Assembly: GCA_965658375.1 (NCBI GenBank)
Contig: CBFHSD010000002.1
Span: 1 to 64,000 of the forward strand
DNA length: 64,000 nucleotides
From: CBFHSD01 sp965658375
GTDB taxonomy: Bacteria; Bacteroidota; Bacteroidia; Flavobacteriales_G; Salibacteraceae
Direction of reading: 5' to 3'
The position numbers and the translations under genes were made by a program. Of the stretch, positions 34,928-43,932 are shown piece after piece; the first letter of the stretch is position 1; every line of letters begins with the position of its first letter. A model generated the notes under the pieces. The model saw only the letters and a list, made by a program, of their open reading frames with translations, searched no databases and was not told the DNA's origin.

Positions 34928-36472
34928 ATGTCTAAAGCAATAAATATTTCTGAAATACTCGAGCCTCTCGGACTATCAGAAGAGAACCTTGGAAGCTCCA
35001 CAGGGGCTGAATTTTTTGCCAATGGTGAATGGATTTCATCTTATTCTCCAGTAGATGGGTCACTCATTGGAAAAGTAAAATCGTCAACAGAAGAAGATTA
35101 CCAAAGAGTAATGTCATCTGCTCAAGAGGCTTTTGGTTCTTGGCGCTCGGTTCCTGCTCCAAAAAGAGGGGAAATAGTTCGTCAATTTGGAAACAAATTA
35201 CGTGAACTAAAAGAGCCTTTAGGAAAACTCGTTTCTCTAGAAATGGGGAAATCACTTCAAGAAGGTCTAGGCGAGGTTCAAGAGATGATAGACATCTGCG
35301 ACTTTGCAGTGGGTCTTTCGCGACAGTTGTATGGGCTTACCATTAAATCAGAGCGCGAAGCACACCACATGCAGGAGCAATGGCACCCTATGGGTGTTGT
35401 GGGCATTATCAGCGCATTCAATTTCCCTGTAGCAGTTTGGTGTTGGAACACAGCTTTAGCTTGGGTTTGCGGTGATGTTTGTGTTTGGAAACCATCAGAA
35501 AAAGCACCGATGTGCGGGGTGGCTTGCCAAAACATTTTTGTCGAAATTTTAAAAGAAAACAACCTTCCAGAAGGTATTTCCGGAATAATAAATGGCGATT
35601 ACAAAGTAGGTGAGTACATGACACAAGATAGTCGTGTACCATTGGTTTCTGCCACAGGTTCTATCCGTATGGGTAAAATTGTTGGAGCAGAAGTTGCCAA
35701 ACGTCTCGGAAAGTCTATTCTTGAGTTAGGAGGTAACAATGCGATTATCGTTACGCCAGATGCAGATATGGACATGACACTTATTGGTGCCGTGTTCGGT
35801 GCAGTGGGAACCGCTGGTCAACGTTGTACTTCAACAAGACGCTTAATTATACACGACAGCATGTATGAGAAAGTAAAAAACACATTGACTCAAGCATACC
35901 AACAAATTAAGATTGGGAACCCGCTAGACGAGTCTAATCACATGGGCCCATTGATTGACCATGATGCGGTGAACACCTATTTACAAGCCATTGAAAAAGC
36001 AAAAGCAGAAGGCGGAAACGTATTGGTAGAAGGTGGCGTTATTGGTGGCGAAGGTTACGAAAGTGGATGCTATGTTAAGCCAGTAATCATAGAGGCTGAA
36101 AACCATTACCAAATAGTTCAAGACGAAACATTTGCACCAATTTTATACCTCTTGAAATACAGTGGTGATGTAACGAATGCAATCGATATCCAAAATGGTG
36201 TAGCGCAAGGATTGTCATCTGCTATTATGACCAACAACATGCGCGAGGCACACGCCTTTATTTCAGCTGCTGGTAGCGACTGTGGTATAGCCAACATCAA
36301 TATAGGTACTTCTGGGGCAGAGATTGGAGGAGCCTTTGGTGGTGAAAAGGAAACTGGTGGCGGTCGTGAGTCAGGCTCAGATGCTTGGAAAGCTTATATG
36401 AGGCGACAAACCAACACCATAAATTACTCAGCTGAGTTACCTTTGGCACAAGGAATTAAATTTGAATTTTAA
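34928..36472 (+). CDS. ALDH7-family aldehyde dehydrogenase (aminoadipate-semialdehyde type)
   Basis: A 514-residue NAD(P)-dependent dehydrogenase. It has ISAFNFPVAVWCWNTALAWV, VWKPSEKAPM, the general base Glu266 in LELGGNNAII, catalytic Cys300 in GQRCTSTRR, and the ending FGGEKETGGGRESGSDAW. These point to the antiquitin/ALDH7 group, which oxidises alpha-aminoadipate semialdehyde (in equilibrium with piperideine-6-carboxylate) in lysine breakdown. ATG 34928 gives the usual family length; the frame extends 38 codons upstream through the promoter. It has its own terminator. Confidence 0.9.
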   Translation: MSKAINISEILEPLGLSEENLGSSTGAEFFANGEWISSYSPVDGSLIGKVKSSTEEDYQRVMSSAQEAFGSWRSVPAPKRGEIVRQFGNKLRELKEPLGKLVSLEMGKSLQEGLGEVQEMIDICDFAVGLSRQLYGLTIKSEREAHHMQEQWHPMGVVGIISAFNFPVAVWCWNTALAWVCGDVCVWKPSEKAPMCGVACQNIFVEILKENNLPEGISGIINGDYKVGEYMTQDSRVPLVSATGSIRMGKIVGAEVAKRLGKSILELGGNNAIIVTPDADMDMTLIGAVFGAVGTAGQRCTSTRRLIIHDSMYEKVKNTLTQAYQQIKIGNPLDESNHMGPLIDHDAVNTYLQAIEKAKAEGGNVLVEGGVIGGEGYESGCYVKPVIIEAENHYQIVQDETFAPILYLLKYSGDVTNAIDIQNGVAQGLSSAIMTNNMREAHAFISAAGSDCGIANINIGTSGAEIGGAFGGEKETGGGRESGSDAWKAYMRRQTNTINYSAELPLAQGIKFEF

Positions 36473-36479
36473 ATCATTG

Positions 36480-36507
36480 AAGGGCAGTATTTTTTACTGC
36501 CCTTTTT
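36480..36507 (+). terminator. Terminator after the ALDH7-type gene
   Basis: A perfect 10-base stem (36480-36489 with 36495-36504), a five-T loop and a T tract to 36507, starting 8 bases after the stop codon. Confidence 0.85.
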
Positions 36508-36522
36508 ATAAGCTATAATTTC

Positions 36523-37953
36523 ATGATTAAACTTACTTACACTCATAAAGAGTCCAGCGCTTTAGTTGTGTTGGCCCAAACGGAAACATCATTAAATCAG
36601 TTGGCCGGAATAGAATCTAGCTACCTGTCCAATAAAATCAAGAAAGAGGAAAATGGCATAGCCTTCAATTACCTTAACAACAATTTGGTGTTTGCTGTAT
36701 ATGCTAATAAAGCGCAAAAAAGCGAAAGTTTGAAGCTTCAAGGTTTACGTGTTTTAGGTAGCCAAATGATTTCAAAACTTCAGGGTGAAGAACAAGAAAC
36801 CGCGCAAGTAATTGTTGACAGTGCTTTTTCTGAAGCTGAAGCCATCGCTTTCTTAGAAGGAATGGTTTTAGGAGACTATTCTTTTGACAACTACAAAACT
36901 AAAAAGAGCGAGAAGCCCAAAATGAACGAATTGTTCGTTAAAGCAGAAGCATTATCTCAGGCCAAGCTAGACGAATTGGTTCATACATGCGAAGGTGTTT
37001 TTCTTGCGAGAGATTTGGTGAACGAACCCGTGATTACACTTACAGCACCTGAGTTTTCGAATAGAATGGTGGCAGCTGGAAATGATGCCGGTTTCACTAC
37101 CACTGTTTTAGACAAAGGACAAATTGAAGCCCTTAAAATGGGAGGTTTACTTGGTGTGAACCTAGGTTCTGATGATCCTCCCACATTCAATGTAATGGAA
37201 TACAAGCCAAAAAATGCGGTGAATGAAAAACCCATTGTCTTGGTAGGGAAAGGGGTAGTATATGACACCGGTGGGAATAACCTCAAACCTGGACCATACA
37301 TGCTTACCATGAAATCTGACATGGGTGGCGGAGCTGCAGTAACAGGTTCTATTTTTGCCATTGCTAAGAACAACCTGCCATTGTGGGTAATAGCATTGGT
37401 TCCAGCAACAGATAACAGAATTGGACACAATGCTTTGGTTGCAGACGATGTAATTACCATATCAGATGGCACAACCGTTGAGGTAAAAAATACAGATGCC
37501 GAAGGAAGACTTATTCTAGCAGACGCTTTGGTTTATGCCAAAAAGTACAATCCAGAATTGGTGATTGACATGGCTACTTTAACAGGTGCTGCAGAAGCAA
37601 TTACCAGTCATTTCGGAATTGCAAGTATGGGAACCGCAGATGGTGATAAGAAGCAAAGTCTTCAAAACGCTGGAGAGTTGGTTTACGAGCGATTAGCAGA
37701 AATGCCTTATTGGCCAGAGTATGATGATTTACTAAAATCAAAAATTGCAGACATCAGCAATCTCGGAGGCCCTAAAGGCGGTGCCATAACTGCAGGTAAA
37801 TTCTTAGAAACATTTACAGATTACCCTTGGATTCACCTAGATATAGCTGGCCCAGCATATTTAGATGCTAAAGACAATTATCGCCCAGCTGGGGGAACCG
37901 GAGTTGGAGTGCGATTGATGTATGCCTTTGCTAAAAGCAGAATCAATAAATAA
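36523..37953 (+). CDS. Leucyl aminopeptidase (M17 family)
   Basis: A 476-residue cytosolic aminopeptidase. The C-terminal catalytic domain shows metal-binding KGVVYDTGGNNLKPG and KSDMGGGAAV, and the signature NTDAEGRLILADAL beginning at Asn323. M17 enzymes remove N-terminal residues with two metal ions, usually as hexamers. In the first motif, the family's usual GKGxxFDSGG is GKGVVYDTGG here, a conservative change. The N-terminal half is more divergent, as is usual. Terminators flank the gene on both sides, so it is a single unit. Confidence 0.93.
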   Translation: MIKLTYTHKESSALVVLAQTETSLNQLAGIESSYLSNKIKKEENGIAFNYLNNNLVFAVYANKAQKSESLKLQGLRVLGSQMISKLQGEEQETAQVIVDSAFSEAEAIAFLEGMVLGDYSFDNYKTKKSEKPKMNELFVKAEALSQAKLDELVHTCEGVFLARDLVNEPVITLTAPEFSNRMVAAGNDAGFTTTVLDKGQIEALKMGGLLGVNLGSDDPPTFNVMEYKPKNAVNEKPIVLVGKGVVYDTGGNNLKPGPYMLTMKSDMGGGAAVTGSIFAIAKNNLPLWVIALVPATDNRIGHNALVADDVITISDGTTVEVKNTDAEGRLILADALVYAKKYNPELVIDMATLTGAAEAITSHFGIASMGTADGDKKQSLQNAGELVYERLAEMPYWPEYDDLLKSKIADISNLGGPKGGAITAGKFLETFTDYPWIHLDIAGPAYLDAKDNYRPAGGTGVGVRLMYAFAKSRINK

Positions 37954-37969
37954 AATGAAGCTCATTAGG

Positions 37970-37997
37970 AAGCCGCTCAATTTTGTGCGGCTTTTTT
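37970..37997 (+). terminator. Terminator after the M17 peptidase gene
   Basis: A 7-base G+C-rich stem (37970-37976 with 37987-37993), a 10-base loop and a T tract to 37997, 17 bases after the stop. Confidence 0.8.
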
Positions 37998-38024
37998 CAA
38001 CCATAATAAAATGGCTGTGTTCTA

Positions 38025-38053
38025 TTGAACATCCCATTAGACCATTACATTTG
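38025..38053 (+). promoter_or_regulatory. Predicted promoter of the membrane protein-hflX pair
   Basis: TTG at 38025-38027 and TACATTTG at 38046-38053 with an 18-base spacer fit the Bacteroidota promoter consensus. ATG 38076 follows 22 bases later. Confidence 0.65.
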
Positions 38054-38075
38054 CGCACTCATAAAAATAAAATTC

Positions 38076-38507
38076 ATGGAAATTCTTGTTAGCGTTCACT
38101 ACACCGTTATGATTCTATTACTCATTGTAATGCTTCACACAATAGGTAGGTTTTTTATTAATGCTTCAAAAAACGCAACTTTTGAAAAATTCGATAAAAT
38201 GGAATCAATGGCGGCAATGGCTTTGTGCCACATTCAGCTTATTTTAGGGTTTATCTTATTATTCGCTGGTAAATACAGTGTGTTGTTTGAAAATATGGGA
38301 GAAACAATGAAGAATAGTGCCAGCAGAGAAATTGCTGTAGAGCACCCTTTGACCATGTTAATCGCTATAATCCTTATCACTATTGGGTATTCAAAAGGAA
38401 AGCGTAAGGCAGAGGATAAAGCAAAGTTTAAAACAATCGCCATTTTTTATACCATTGGTTTGGTATTGATTCTTATTCGTATTCCTTGGGATAGAATATC
38501 GGGCTAG
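38076..38507 (+). CDS. Four-helix membrane protein, cytochrome-b-like topology
   Basis: A 143-residue protein with four hydrophobic segments (about residues 4-24, 48-67, 88-105 and 117-136) and histidines near membrane edges (SVHYTVM, MLHTIG, LCHIQLILG, EHPLTM). Their pattern resembles small Bacteroidota membrane proteins annotated as cytochrome-b-like, but heme binding is only a guess. ATG 38076 is chosen downstream of the promoter. It is 14 bases before hflX. Confidence 0.65.
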   Translation: MEILVSVHYTVMILLLIVMLHTIGRFFINASKNATFEKFDKMESMAAMALCHIQLILGFILLFAGKYSVLFENMGETMKNSASREIAVEHPLTMLIAIILITIGYSKGKRKAEDKAKFKTIAIFYTIGLVLILIRIPWDRISG

Positions 38508-38521
38508 TCAAAAAAAAATCT

Positions 38522-39730
38522 GTGAGTATAGATACAGGAGCAAAGAAAATTACAGCAGTGTTGGTAGGTCTTATCAATAAGGCCGAAGATGACGATAAAG
38601 TTAAAGAATACCTTGATGAGCTAGAGTTTCTTTCAGAAACAGCGGCTTTTTATTCACAAAAGAGGTTCACTCAGCGTTTAGCACATCCAGATGTAAAAAC
38701 ATTTCTTGGGAAAGGAAAACTGGAAGAGGTGGTTGAATTTGTGAATGACCAACTCATTGACATTGTCATTTTTGACGATGACCTTTCTCCCTCTCAGTTA
38801 AGAAATATTGAAAAGGCTTTTAACATAGATAAAGAACACAAAATTCAAATCTATGACCGAAGCCTTTTGATTCTCGATATATTCCAAATGCGTGCGCAAA
38901 CAGCACAAGCCAAAGCGCAAGTGCAATTGGCCCGTTATCAATACTTGTTGCCTAGGTTGACACGAATGTGGACTCACCTAGAGCGCCAACGTGGGGGAAC
39001 CGGCACTCGTGGAGGTGCGGGAGAGAAAGAAATTGAAACGGATAGAAGAATTATTCGAAAGAAGATTTCTGACCTCGAGAAAAAGCTTAAAACCATTGAT
39101 AAACAACAAGCCACTCAGCGTAAGAACAGAGGGCAGTTGATTCGCGTTGCTTTGGTAGGTTACACCAATGTTGGTAAAAGCACCATCATGAATATTCTCA
39201 GTAAATCTGAAGTTTTTGCAGAGAATAAACTTTTTGCCACCTTAGACACTACTGTTAGAAAAGTAGTGGTAGAAAACCTCCCATTCTTGTTGAGTGATAC
39301 CGTAGGTTTTATTCGCAAATTACCTCACCAACTAGTAGAGTCTTTTAAGTCAACCTTAGATGAAGCAAGAGAGGCAGATTTGCTCCTTCACGTAGTAGAT
39401 ATTTCTCATTCACACTTTGAAGATCAAATAGAAACGGTGAACAAAACACTGCTTGATATAGGCTGTGAAGACAAGCCTCAAATCATGGTGTTCAATAAGG
39501 TAGATGCGTATACACCAATGGAAGAAGATGCTTTTGATTATTCGGGTGAAGCGGAGCATCATGTTTCTCTAGCATCTTTAGAAAAATCTTGGATGGCAAA
39601 AGAGAATGTAGATAGCATTTTTATTTCGGCTCATGATAAAACGAACTTTCATGAGTTTAGGACACTGCTTTACAAAAGAGCAAAAGCCATTCACGCTCAC
39701 AGATATCCCTATAACAACTTTTTATACTAG
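38522..39730 (+). CDS. hflX: Ribosome-associated GTPase HflX
   Basis: A 402-residue protein starting at GTG 38522. The N-terminal HflX domain (residues 1-200) includes KTFLGKGKLEEV and FDDDLSPSQLRN. The G domain shows GYTNVGKST (G1), LLSDTVGFIRKLPHQLVESFKST (split: LLSDTVGF, LPHQLVESF) for G3/switch, and VFNKVD (G4). HflX binds the 50S subunit and rescues or splits stalled ribosomes, especially under heat stress. A Gly-rich GGTGTRGGAGEKEIE stretch precedes the G domain, as is usual. Confidence 0.95.
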   Translation: MSIDTGAKKITAVLVGLINKAEDDDKVKEYLDELEFLSETAAFYSQKRFTQRLAHPDVKTFLGKGKLEEVVEFVNDQLIDIVIFDDDLSPSQLRNIEKAFNIDKEHKIQIYDRSLLILDIFQMRAQTAQAKAQVQLARYQYLLPRLTRMWTHLERQRGGTGTRGGAGEKEIETDRRIIRKKISDLEKKLKTIDKQQATQRKNRGQLIRVALVGYTNVGKSTIMNILSKSEVFAENKLFATLDTTVRKVVVENLPFLLSDTVGFIRKLPHQLVESFKSTLDEAREADLLLHVVDISHSHFEDQIETVNKTLLDIGCEDKPQIMVFNKVDAYTPMEEDAFDYSGEAEHHVSLASLEKSWMAKENVDSIFISAHDKTNFHEFRTLLYKRAKAIHAHRYPYNNFLY

Positions 39731-39735
39731 TAGAA

Positions 39736-39766
39736 TTGATAGGATTGTCTGAAATGGTTTTATTTG
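39736..39766 (+). promoter_or_regulatory. Possible promoter of the first Cys-rich lipoprotein gene
   Basis: TTG at 39736-39738 and TTTATTTG at 39759-39766 with a 20-base spacer; the -7 box differs from TAnnTTTG at the second base. ATG 39772 follows immediately, implying a near-leaderless message. Confidence 0.4.
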
Positions 39767-39771
39767 TGCAT

Positions 39772-39984
39772 ATGAAACACAAAACTGTAAAGTTGTTGTT
39801 CTTTTTTGTCTTATTCGCATCAAGCTTTACAAGCTGCAAGAATTGTTATGAATGCAATAAAAACGCAGTTGTAGAGATCAACGGAATTATGACAGAGACA
39901 GATGCTGTTTATACCGAAGAAGTTTGTGATAGAGAGCGCAGAAAAGACCTTGAGAATCAGGGTTATGAATGCACCTCACTTTAA
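39772..39984 (+). CDS. Small Cys-rich lipoprotein, copy 1
   Basis: A 70-residue protein with a lipoprotein signal peptide (MKHKTVKLLFFFVLFASSFTSC). The lipid-attachment Cys is followed at once by KNCYEC, and the mature part holds further cysteines near EEVC and GYEC. The mature chain of about 50 residues is mostly acidic. It is a tandem paralogue of the gene 98 bases downstream, sharing the C-x2-C-x2-C start, the EE-x-C and the aromatic-x-C end. No family recognised; a small disulfide-bonded or metal-binding envelope protein is plausible. Confidence 0.7.
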   Translation: MKHKTVKLLFFFVLFASSFTSCKNCYECNKNAVVEINGIMTETDAVYTEEVCDRERRKDLENQGYECTSL

Positions 39985-40031
39985 AAACACTACCGTATTC
40001 TAAGTTAGAACCATCAAAACCTAAATAGCAC

Positions 40032-40061
40032 TTTGGCTGTTTCTCTTTTGTGTTATATTTG
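40032..40061 (+). promoter_or_regulatory. Predicted promoter of the second Cys-rich lipoprotein gene
   Basis: TTTG at 40032-40035 and TATATTTG at 40054-40061 with an 18-base spacer match the Bacteroidota consensus on both elements. ATG 40082 follows 20 bases later. This is the best-formed promoter in the window. Confidence 0.7.
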
Positions 40062-40081
40062 GAAACTCTAAGAAAGAATCA

Positions 40082-40276
40082 ATGAAAAGATATATACAAT
40101 TACTCGCAATCTCTGGACTATTCATGGCATTCGCTTCATGTGAAAAATGTGTTGAATGTACATTCGAAGCTGAAGGTGCTGAGACCATTACTGAAGAGTT
40201 CTGCGGAAAGGGCCATGTATATGACAATCAGCTAGAGCATTACGAAAGCACTGGTTGGGATTGCGAAGGAAAGTAA
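40082..40276 (+). CDS. Small Cys-rich lipoprotein, copy 2
   Basis: A 64-residue lipoprotein (signal MKRYIQLLAISGLFMAFASC) whose mature part begins CEKCVEC, then EEFCGKG and ends GWDCEGK. Cysteine spacing matches copy 1 closely while most other residues differ, so the cysteines are the conserved core. It has its own promoter, so the two copies can be expressed independently. Its 3' end overlaps the convergent TrmH-like gene by 37 bases. Confidence 0.7.
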   Translation: MKRYIQLLAISGLFMAFASCEKCVECTFEAEGAETITEEFCGKGHVYDNQLEHYESTGWDCEGK

Positions 40277-40803
40277 TCCAGCTGTTTCGCTATTTCCCAC
40301 ATCACTATTCCTGCACAAACAGAAACGTTTAATGAATGCTTGGTACCCACTTGAGGAATTTCAAGTGAAGCAGTGCACGCATCAATCACTTTTTGATCTA
40401 CTCCAAATACCTCATTTCCGAAAACTACGGCCATAGCACCAGCTTTTTGAGCTTCAAAACCATGCAACTTTTGGCTTTTTTCTGTTTGCTCAATGGCAAA
40501 AGTGGTCACTCCTTGTTTTTGTAAAGCGCTAACCGCCTCCAGGGTAGATTCAATGTATTTCCAGGCAACACTTTCCGTTGAACCTAAAGCCGTTTTATGA
40601 ATGTCTTTGTGTGGTGGTATTGCAGTGATACCGCAAAGAATAATCTCTTGAATATTAAAGGCATCTGCTGTTCTAAAAAACGAACCGATGTTATTTAGGC
40701 TACGCACATTGTCAAGCACAATAGTCAATGGAATCTTTTCCATTTTTTTATAAGCCTCAATAGCGGGTCGCTCTAATTCTTCAAGCTTTAATTTCCTGTT
40801 CAT
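40240..40803 (-). CDS. TrmH/SpoU-family RNA 2'-O-methyltransferase
   Basis: A 187-residue SPOUT methyltransferase: motif 1 IVLDNVRSLNNIGSFFRTAD, motif 2 VVFGNEVFGVDQKVID, motif 3 IPQVGTKHSLNVSVCAGIVMWE, the knotted SAM-binding site. Family members methylate ribose in tRNA or rRNA; the substrate cannot be named. ATG 40803 (MNRKLK) is preferred over ATG 40815. The last 37 bases overlap the end of the second lipoprotein gene on the other strand. Confidence 0.9.
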   Translation of the reverse strand: MNRKLKLEELERPAIEAYKKMEKIPLTIVLDNVRSLNNIGSFFRTADAFNIQEIILCGITAIPPHKDIHKTALGSTESVAWKYIESTLEAVSALQKQGVTTFAIEQTEKSQKLHGFEAQKAGAMAVVFGNEVFGVDQKVIDACTASLEIPQVGTKHSLNVSVCAGIVMWEIAKQLDYFPSQSQPVLS

Positions 40804-40885
40804 AATTCGATTCAAATCAATATGTTCAAAGGCCTTAAGGCATTCTTTAAATGATATTTTCGTTCTTGGTAATCAGTAAGTTTCA

Positions 40886-43510
40886 GTGGCAAAGAAAAAA
40901 GAAAAGAGTACAAAAGAAACTCCCTTAATGCAACAATACAACAGCATTAAGGCAAAGCATCCAGATGCTGTTTTACTTTTTAGAGTAGGAGATTTCTATG
41001 AGACTTTTGGAAGCGATGCGGTAAGAGCAGCTAAAGTGCTAGGTATTGTGCTCACCAAAAGAAAGAACGGTGCAGCCGCTCATATAGAGTTGGCCGGTTT
41101 TCCTCATCATGCTTTAGATACCTATCTTCCTAAATTGGTACGTTCAGGTCTTCGTGTAGCCATTTGCGATCAACTCGAAGATCCTAAAATGACAAAGACC
41201 ATTGTCAAACGCGGCATTACTGAATTGGTTACTCCGGGAGTGTCGTACAACGAGCAGATTTTAGAACAAAAACAGAATAATTTCCTCGCAGCCATTCATT
41301 TTGGAGATAAGAAAGAGATGGGAGTCTCTTTTCTCGATATTTCTACCGGTGAGTTTTTGATTGCCGAAGGAGATCAAGCTTACATGGATAAGCTCTTGCA
41401 AAGCTTGGCTCCCAAAGAAGTATTGGTCAATAGAAGCGATGGGCAAAAATTTGCCGAATGTTTCGGAGATGGGCACTACCTTTTTTACCAAGACGATTGG
41501 GTGTTCACACTAGAATTCGGAACAGAATCACTCATAAAGCATTTTAAAACGAATTCGCTGAAAGGGTTCGGAATCGCCAACTTAGAGTTGGGTATTGTGG
41601 CTGCAGGAGCATGTCTTCAGTATTTGAAGCAAACACAGCACCACCAAGTAGGGCACATCAACTCTATTTCCAGACTAGAAGAAGAGCATTTTGTATGGCT
41701 TGATCGTTTTACAATACGTAACCTAGAGCTTTTTGCACCTTCTAATTCAGAAGGAAAATCGCTTTTAGATGTGCTAGATAGAACCACTTCGCCCATGGGT
41801 TCGCGCATGTTAAGACGTTGGCTGGCCATGCCATTAAAGAATAAAACGGCTATAGATGAGCGTTTGTCGGTAGTTGATTTCTTTTTAAAGAACTCAGAAA
41901 TCACACAGCATTTAGAAGACTTTGTGAATGAGCTTGGTGACTTAGAGCGTTTGATCTCTAAAGTGGCTGTAAAGCGAATTACGCCAAGAGATACACTGGT
42001 ATTGCAAAAAGCCTTATTTGCAATTGAAGAGATTAAAAATGCTTGTGTTCTTGCAGATTCTGATCCATTGAAAAAAATGGGAGATCTCTTTCATTTGTGT
42101 GTAGAAATGAGAGATCGCATAGGGCGAACAATACACCCAGAAGCTCCTGTTTTTGTGAATAAGGGAAATGTGATTCAACCTGGGGTAAACCCAGAGTTGG
42201 ACGAATTGAGGAACATCGCCTTCAATTCGAAAGATCATTTGCAGAAGTTGCAGAAAAATGAAGCAGAACTAACGGGGATAAACTCCTTGAAGATTGGCTT
42301 CAACAATGTTTTTGGCTATTACTTTGAAGTAAGAAATACGTTTAAAGAAAAGGTTCCAGAAACGTGGATTAGAAAGCAGACTTTGGTAAATGCAGAACGC
42401 TACATCACTGAAGAGCTCAAGAATTACGAAACCAAAATTTTAGGAGCTGAAGAAAAAATTCAAGCCATTGAGACACGACTGTTCAATGAGTTGGTTGAGT
42501 ACTTCCAAGATTACATTACTCCCGTTCAACAAAATGCGACTCAAAGTGCCAAGCTAGATTGCCTTATCAACTTTGCACGTATTGCAGAACAGAACGACTA
42601 TACCAAGCCTCAAATTACTGATGGTCTAGAACTCAACCTGAGTGAAGGGCGCCACCCCGTGATTGAACAGGTATTACCAATAGGAGAGCAGTACATCTCT
42701 AACTCTGTGTTCCTGGAGAATACCGATCAACAAGTAATCATGATTACTGGACCCAATATGTCAGGTAAAAGTGCATTGTTAAGGCAAACGGCACTCATTG
42801 TACTAATGGCGCAAATGGGGTGTTATGTTCCCGCAAAACATGCGCAAATTGGACTGGTTGATAAGGTGTTTACGCGGGTAGGAGCCTCAGATAATATTTC
42901 TATGGGAGAATCTACCTTCATGGTAGAAATGAATGAAACGGCCAGTATTCTAAATAATCTAAGCGAACGCAGTCTGATTCTTCTTGATGAAATAGGAAGA
43001 GGTACAAGCACATACGATGGTATTTCCATTGCATGGGCTATTGCAGAGTACATCCATCAATCGTCTTTCAAGCCTAAAACACTTTTTGCTACACATTACC
43101 ACGAGTTGAATGATATGACCAATGTGTTCTCAAGAATAAAAAACTTTAATGTGAGCATTAAAGAGGTGAAAGACAAAGTCATCTTTTTAAGAAAGTTGCA
43201 GCCAGGCGGAACCAATCACAGTTTTGGAATTCATGTGGCGCAATTAGCTGGAATGCCTAGAAAAGTGGTAGGAAGAGCCAAAGAGGTGTTGAAAAAACTA
43301 GAGAGTTCCCATGGAGAAAATGGCGAATCAAATTCACCCATAGAATTACAAGTTTCGAAGAATGAAGACCTTCAAATGAGCTTTTTTCAACTTGACGACC
43401 CTACTTTATTGCAGATCAAAGAAGACATCTTAAACCTGGATATTAATGGCTTAACTCCTGTTGAGGCCTTGATCAAATTGAACGAGATAAAAAAGCTTGT
43501 GGGAGGCTGA
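40886..43510 (+). CDS. mutS: DNA mismatch repair protein MutS
   Basis: An 874-residue mismatch-recognition ATPase starting at GTG 40886. The mismatch-binding domain contains the Phe-x-Glu motif in GDFYETFG; the ATPase has Walker A GPNMSGKS (622-629), the ABC-like IGRGTSTYDG and FATHYHEL. After mismatch binding, MutS recruits MutL. Domains are complete and the length is typical. The gene is followed by a tRNA pair. Confidence 0.97.
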   Translation: MAKKKEKSTKETPLMQQYNSIKAKHPDAVLLFRVGDFYETFGSDAVRAAKVLGIVLTKRKNGAAAHIELAGFPHHALDTYLPKLVRSGLRVAICDQLEDPKMTKTIVKRGITELVTPGVSYNEQILEQKQNNFLAAIHFGDKKEMGVSFLDISTGEFLIAEGDQAYMDKLLQSLAPKEVLVNRSDGQKFAECFGDGHYLFYQDDWVFTLEFGTESLIKHFKTNSLKGFGIANLELGIVAAGACLQYLKQTQHHQVGHINSISRLEEEHFVWLDRFTIRNLELFAPSNSEGKSLLDVLDRTTSPMGSRMLRRWLAMPLKNKTAIDERLSVVDFFLKNSEITQHLEDFVNELGDLERLISKVAVKRITPRDTLVLQKALFAIEEIKNACVLADSDPLKKMGDLFHLCVEMRDRIGRTIHPEAPVFVNKGNVIQPGVNPELDELRNIAFNSKDHLQKLQKNEAELTGINSLKIGFNNVFGYYFEVRNTFKEKVPETWIRKQTLVNAERYITEELKNYETKILGAEEKIQAIETRLFNELVEYFQDYITPVQQNATQSAKLDCLINFARIAEQNDYTKPQITDGLELNLSEGRHPVIEQVLPIGEQYISNSVFLENTDQQVIMITGPNMSGKSALLRQTALIVLMAQMGCYVPAKHAQIGLVDKVFTRVGASDNISMGESTFMVEMNETASILNNLSERSLILLDEIGRGTSTYDGISIAWAIAEYIHQSSFKPKTLFATHYHELNDMTNVFSRIKNFNVSIKEVKDKVIFLRKLQPGGTNHSFGIHVAQLAGMPRKVVGRAKEVLKKLESSHGENGESNSPIELQVSKNEDLQMSFFQLDDPTLLQIKEDILNLDINGLTPVEALIKLNEIKKLVGG

Positions 43511-43530
43511 AATTTATAGATAAAATAATG

Positions 43531-43560
43531 TTGCCTTTTTTATCATAATATATACATTTG
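43531..43560 (+). promoter_or_regulatory. Predicted promoter of the tRNA-Gly gene
   Basis: TTG at 43531-43533 and TACATTTG at 43553-43560 with a 19-base spacer match the Bacteroidota consensus. The tRNA begins 11 bases later. Confidence 0.7.
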
Positions 43561-43570
43561 CATCCCGATT

Positions 43571-43643
<73 letters not shown>

Positions 43644-43652
43644 CTAAGTTTT

Positions 43653-43677
43653 AATCCCGTCTTTGTCGGGATTTTTT
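43653..43677 (+). terminator. Terminator between tRNA-Gly and tRNA-Leu
   Basis: A 7-base stem (43653-43659 with 43667-43673) and a 7-base loop followed by six T. The stem reuses the ATCCCGTCTTT sequence found in the tRNA 3' half just upstream. It suggests that the two tRNA genes are at least partly separate units. Confidence 0.75.
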
Positions 43678-43705
43678 CTTTGAAAAATGAATTGAAATAC
43701 ATTCT

Positions 43706-43790
43706 GCTCGAGTGGTGGAATTGGTAGACACGAGGGACTTAAAATCCCTTGACCATTGCGGTCGTGCGGGTTCAAGTCCCGCCTCGAGTA
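43706..43790 (+). tRNA. tRNA-Leu (UAA)
   Basis: An 85-base tRNA with a long variable arm. Acceptor GCTCGAG pairs with CTCGAGT (first pair G-T), the anticodon loop is ACTTAAAAT with anticodon TAA, the T arm is GCGGGTTCAAGTCCCGC, and the discriminator is A as required for leucine. CCA is not encoded. Confidence 0.96.
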
Positions 43791-43796
43791 CAAAAG

Positions 43797-43827
43797 AGGC
43801 TTTGTGATTTTCACAAGGCCTTTTTTT
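43797..43827 (+). terminator. Terminator after tRNA-Leu
   Basis: An 11-base stem with one G-T pair (43797-43807 with 43811-43821), a 3-base loop and a run of T to 43827. Confidence 0.85.
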
Positions 43828-43932
43828 ATGACTTAAAATTCGCTCTTCTGCGCATCTCATGACTTGTATTCAACCTTGAACCAAAGCGTGCTATTCTTCG
43901 TTTAATCTCTGTTAAATGCCAGCTACGCTCGG

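Noticed and set aside
39736..39771. Upstream start for the first Cys-rich lipoprotein
   Set aside because: The added 12 residues precede a normal lipoprotein signal peptide and overlap the presumed promoter.
43653..43677. Partial tRNA duplication after tRNA-Gly
   Set aside because: The repeated ATCCCGTCTTT is explained by a terminator hairpin with a T tract; no further tRNA sequence follows.
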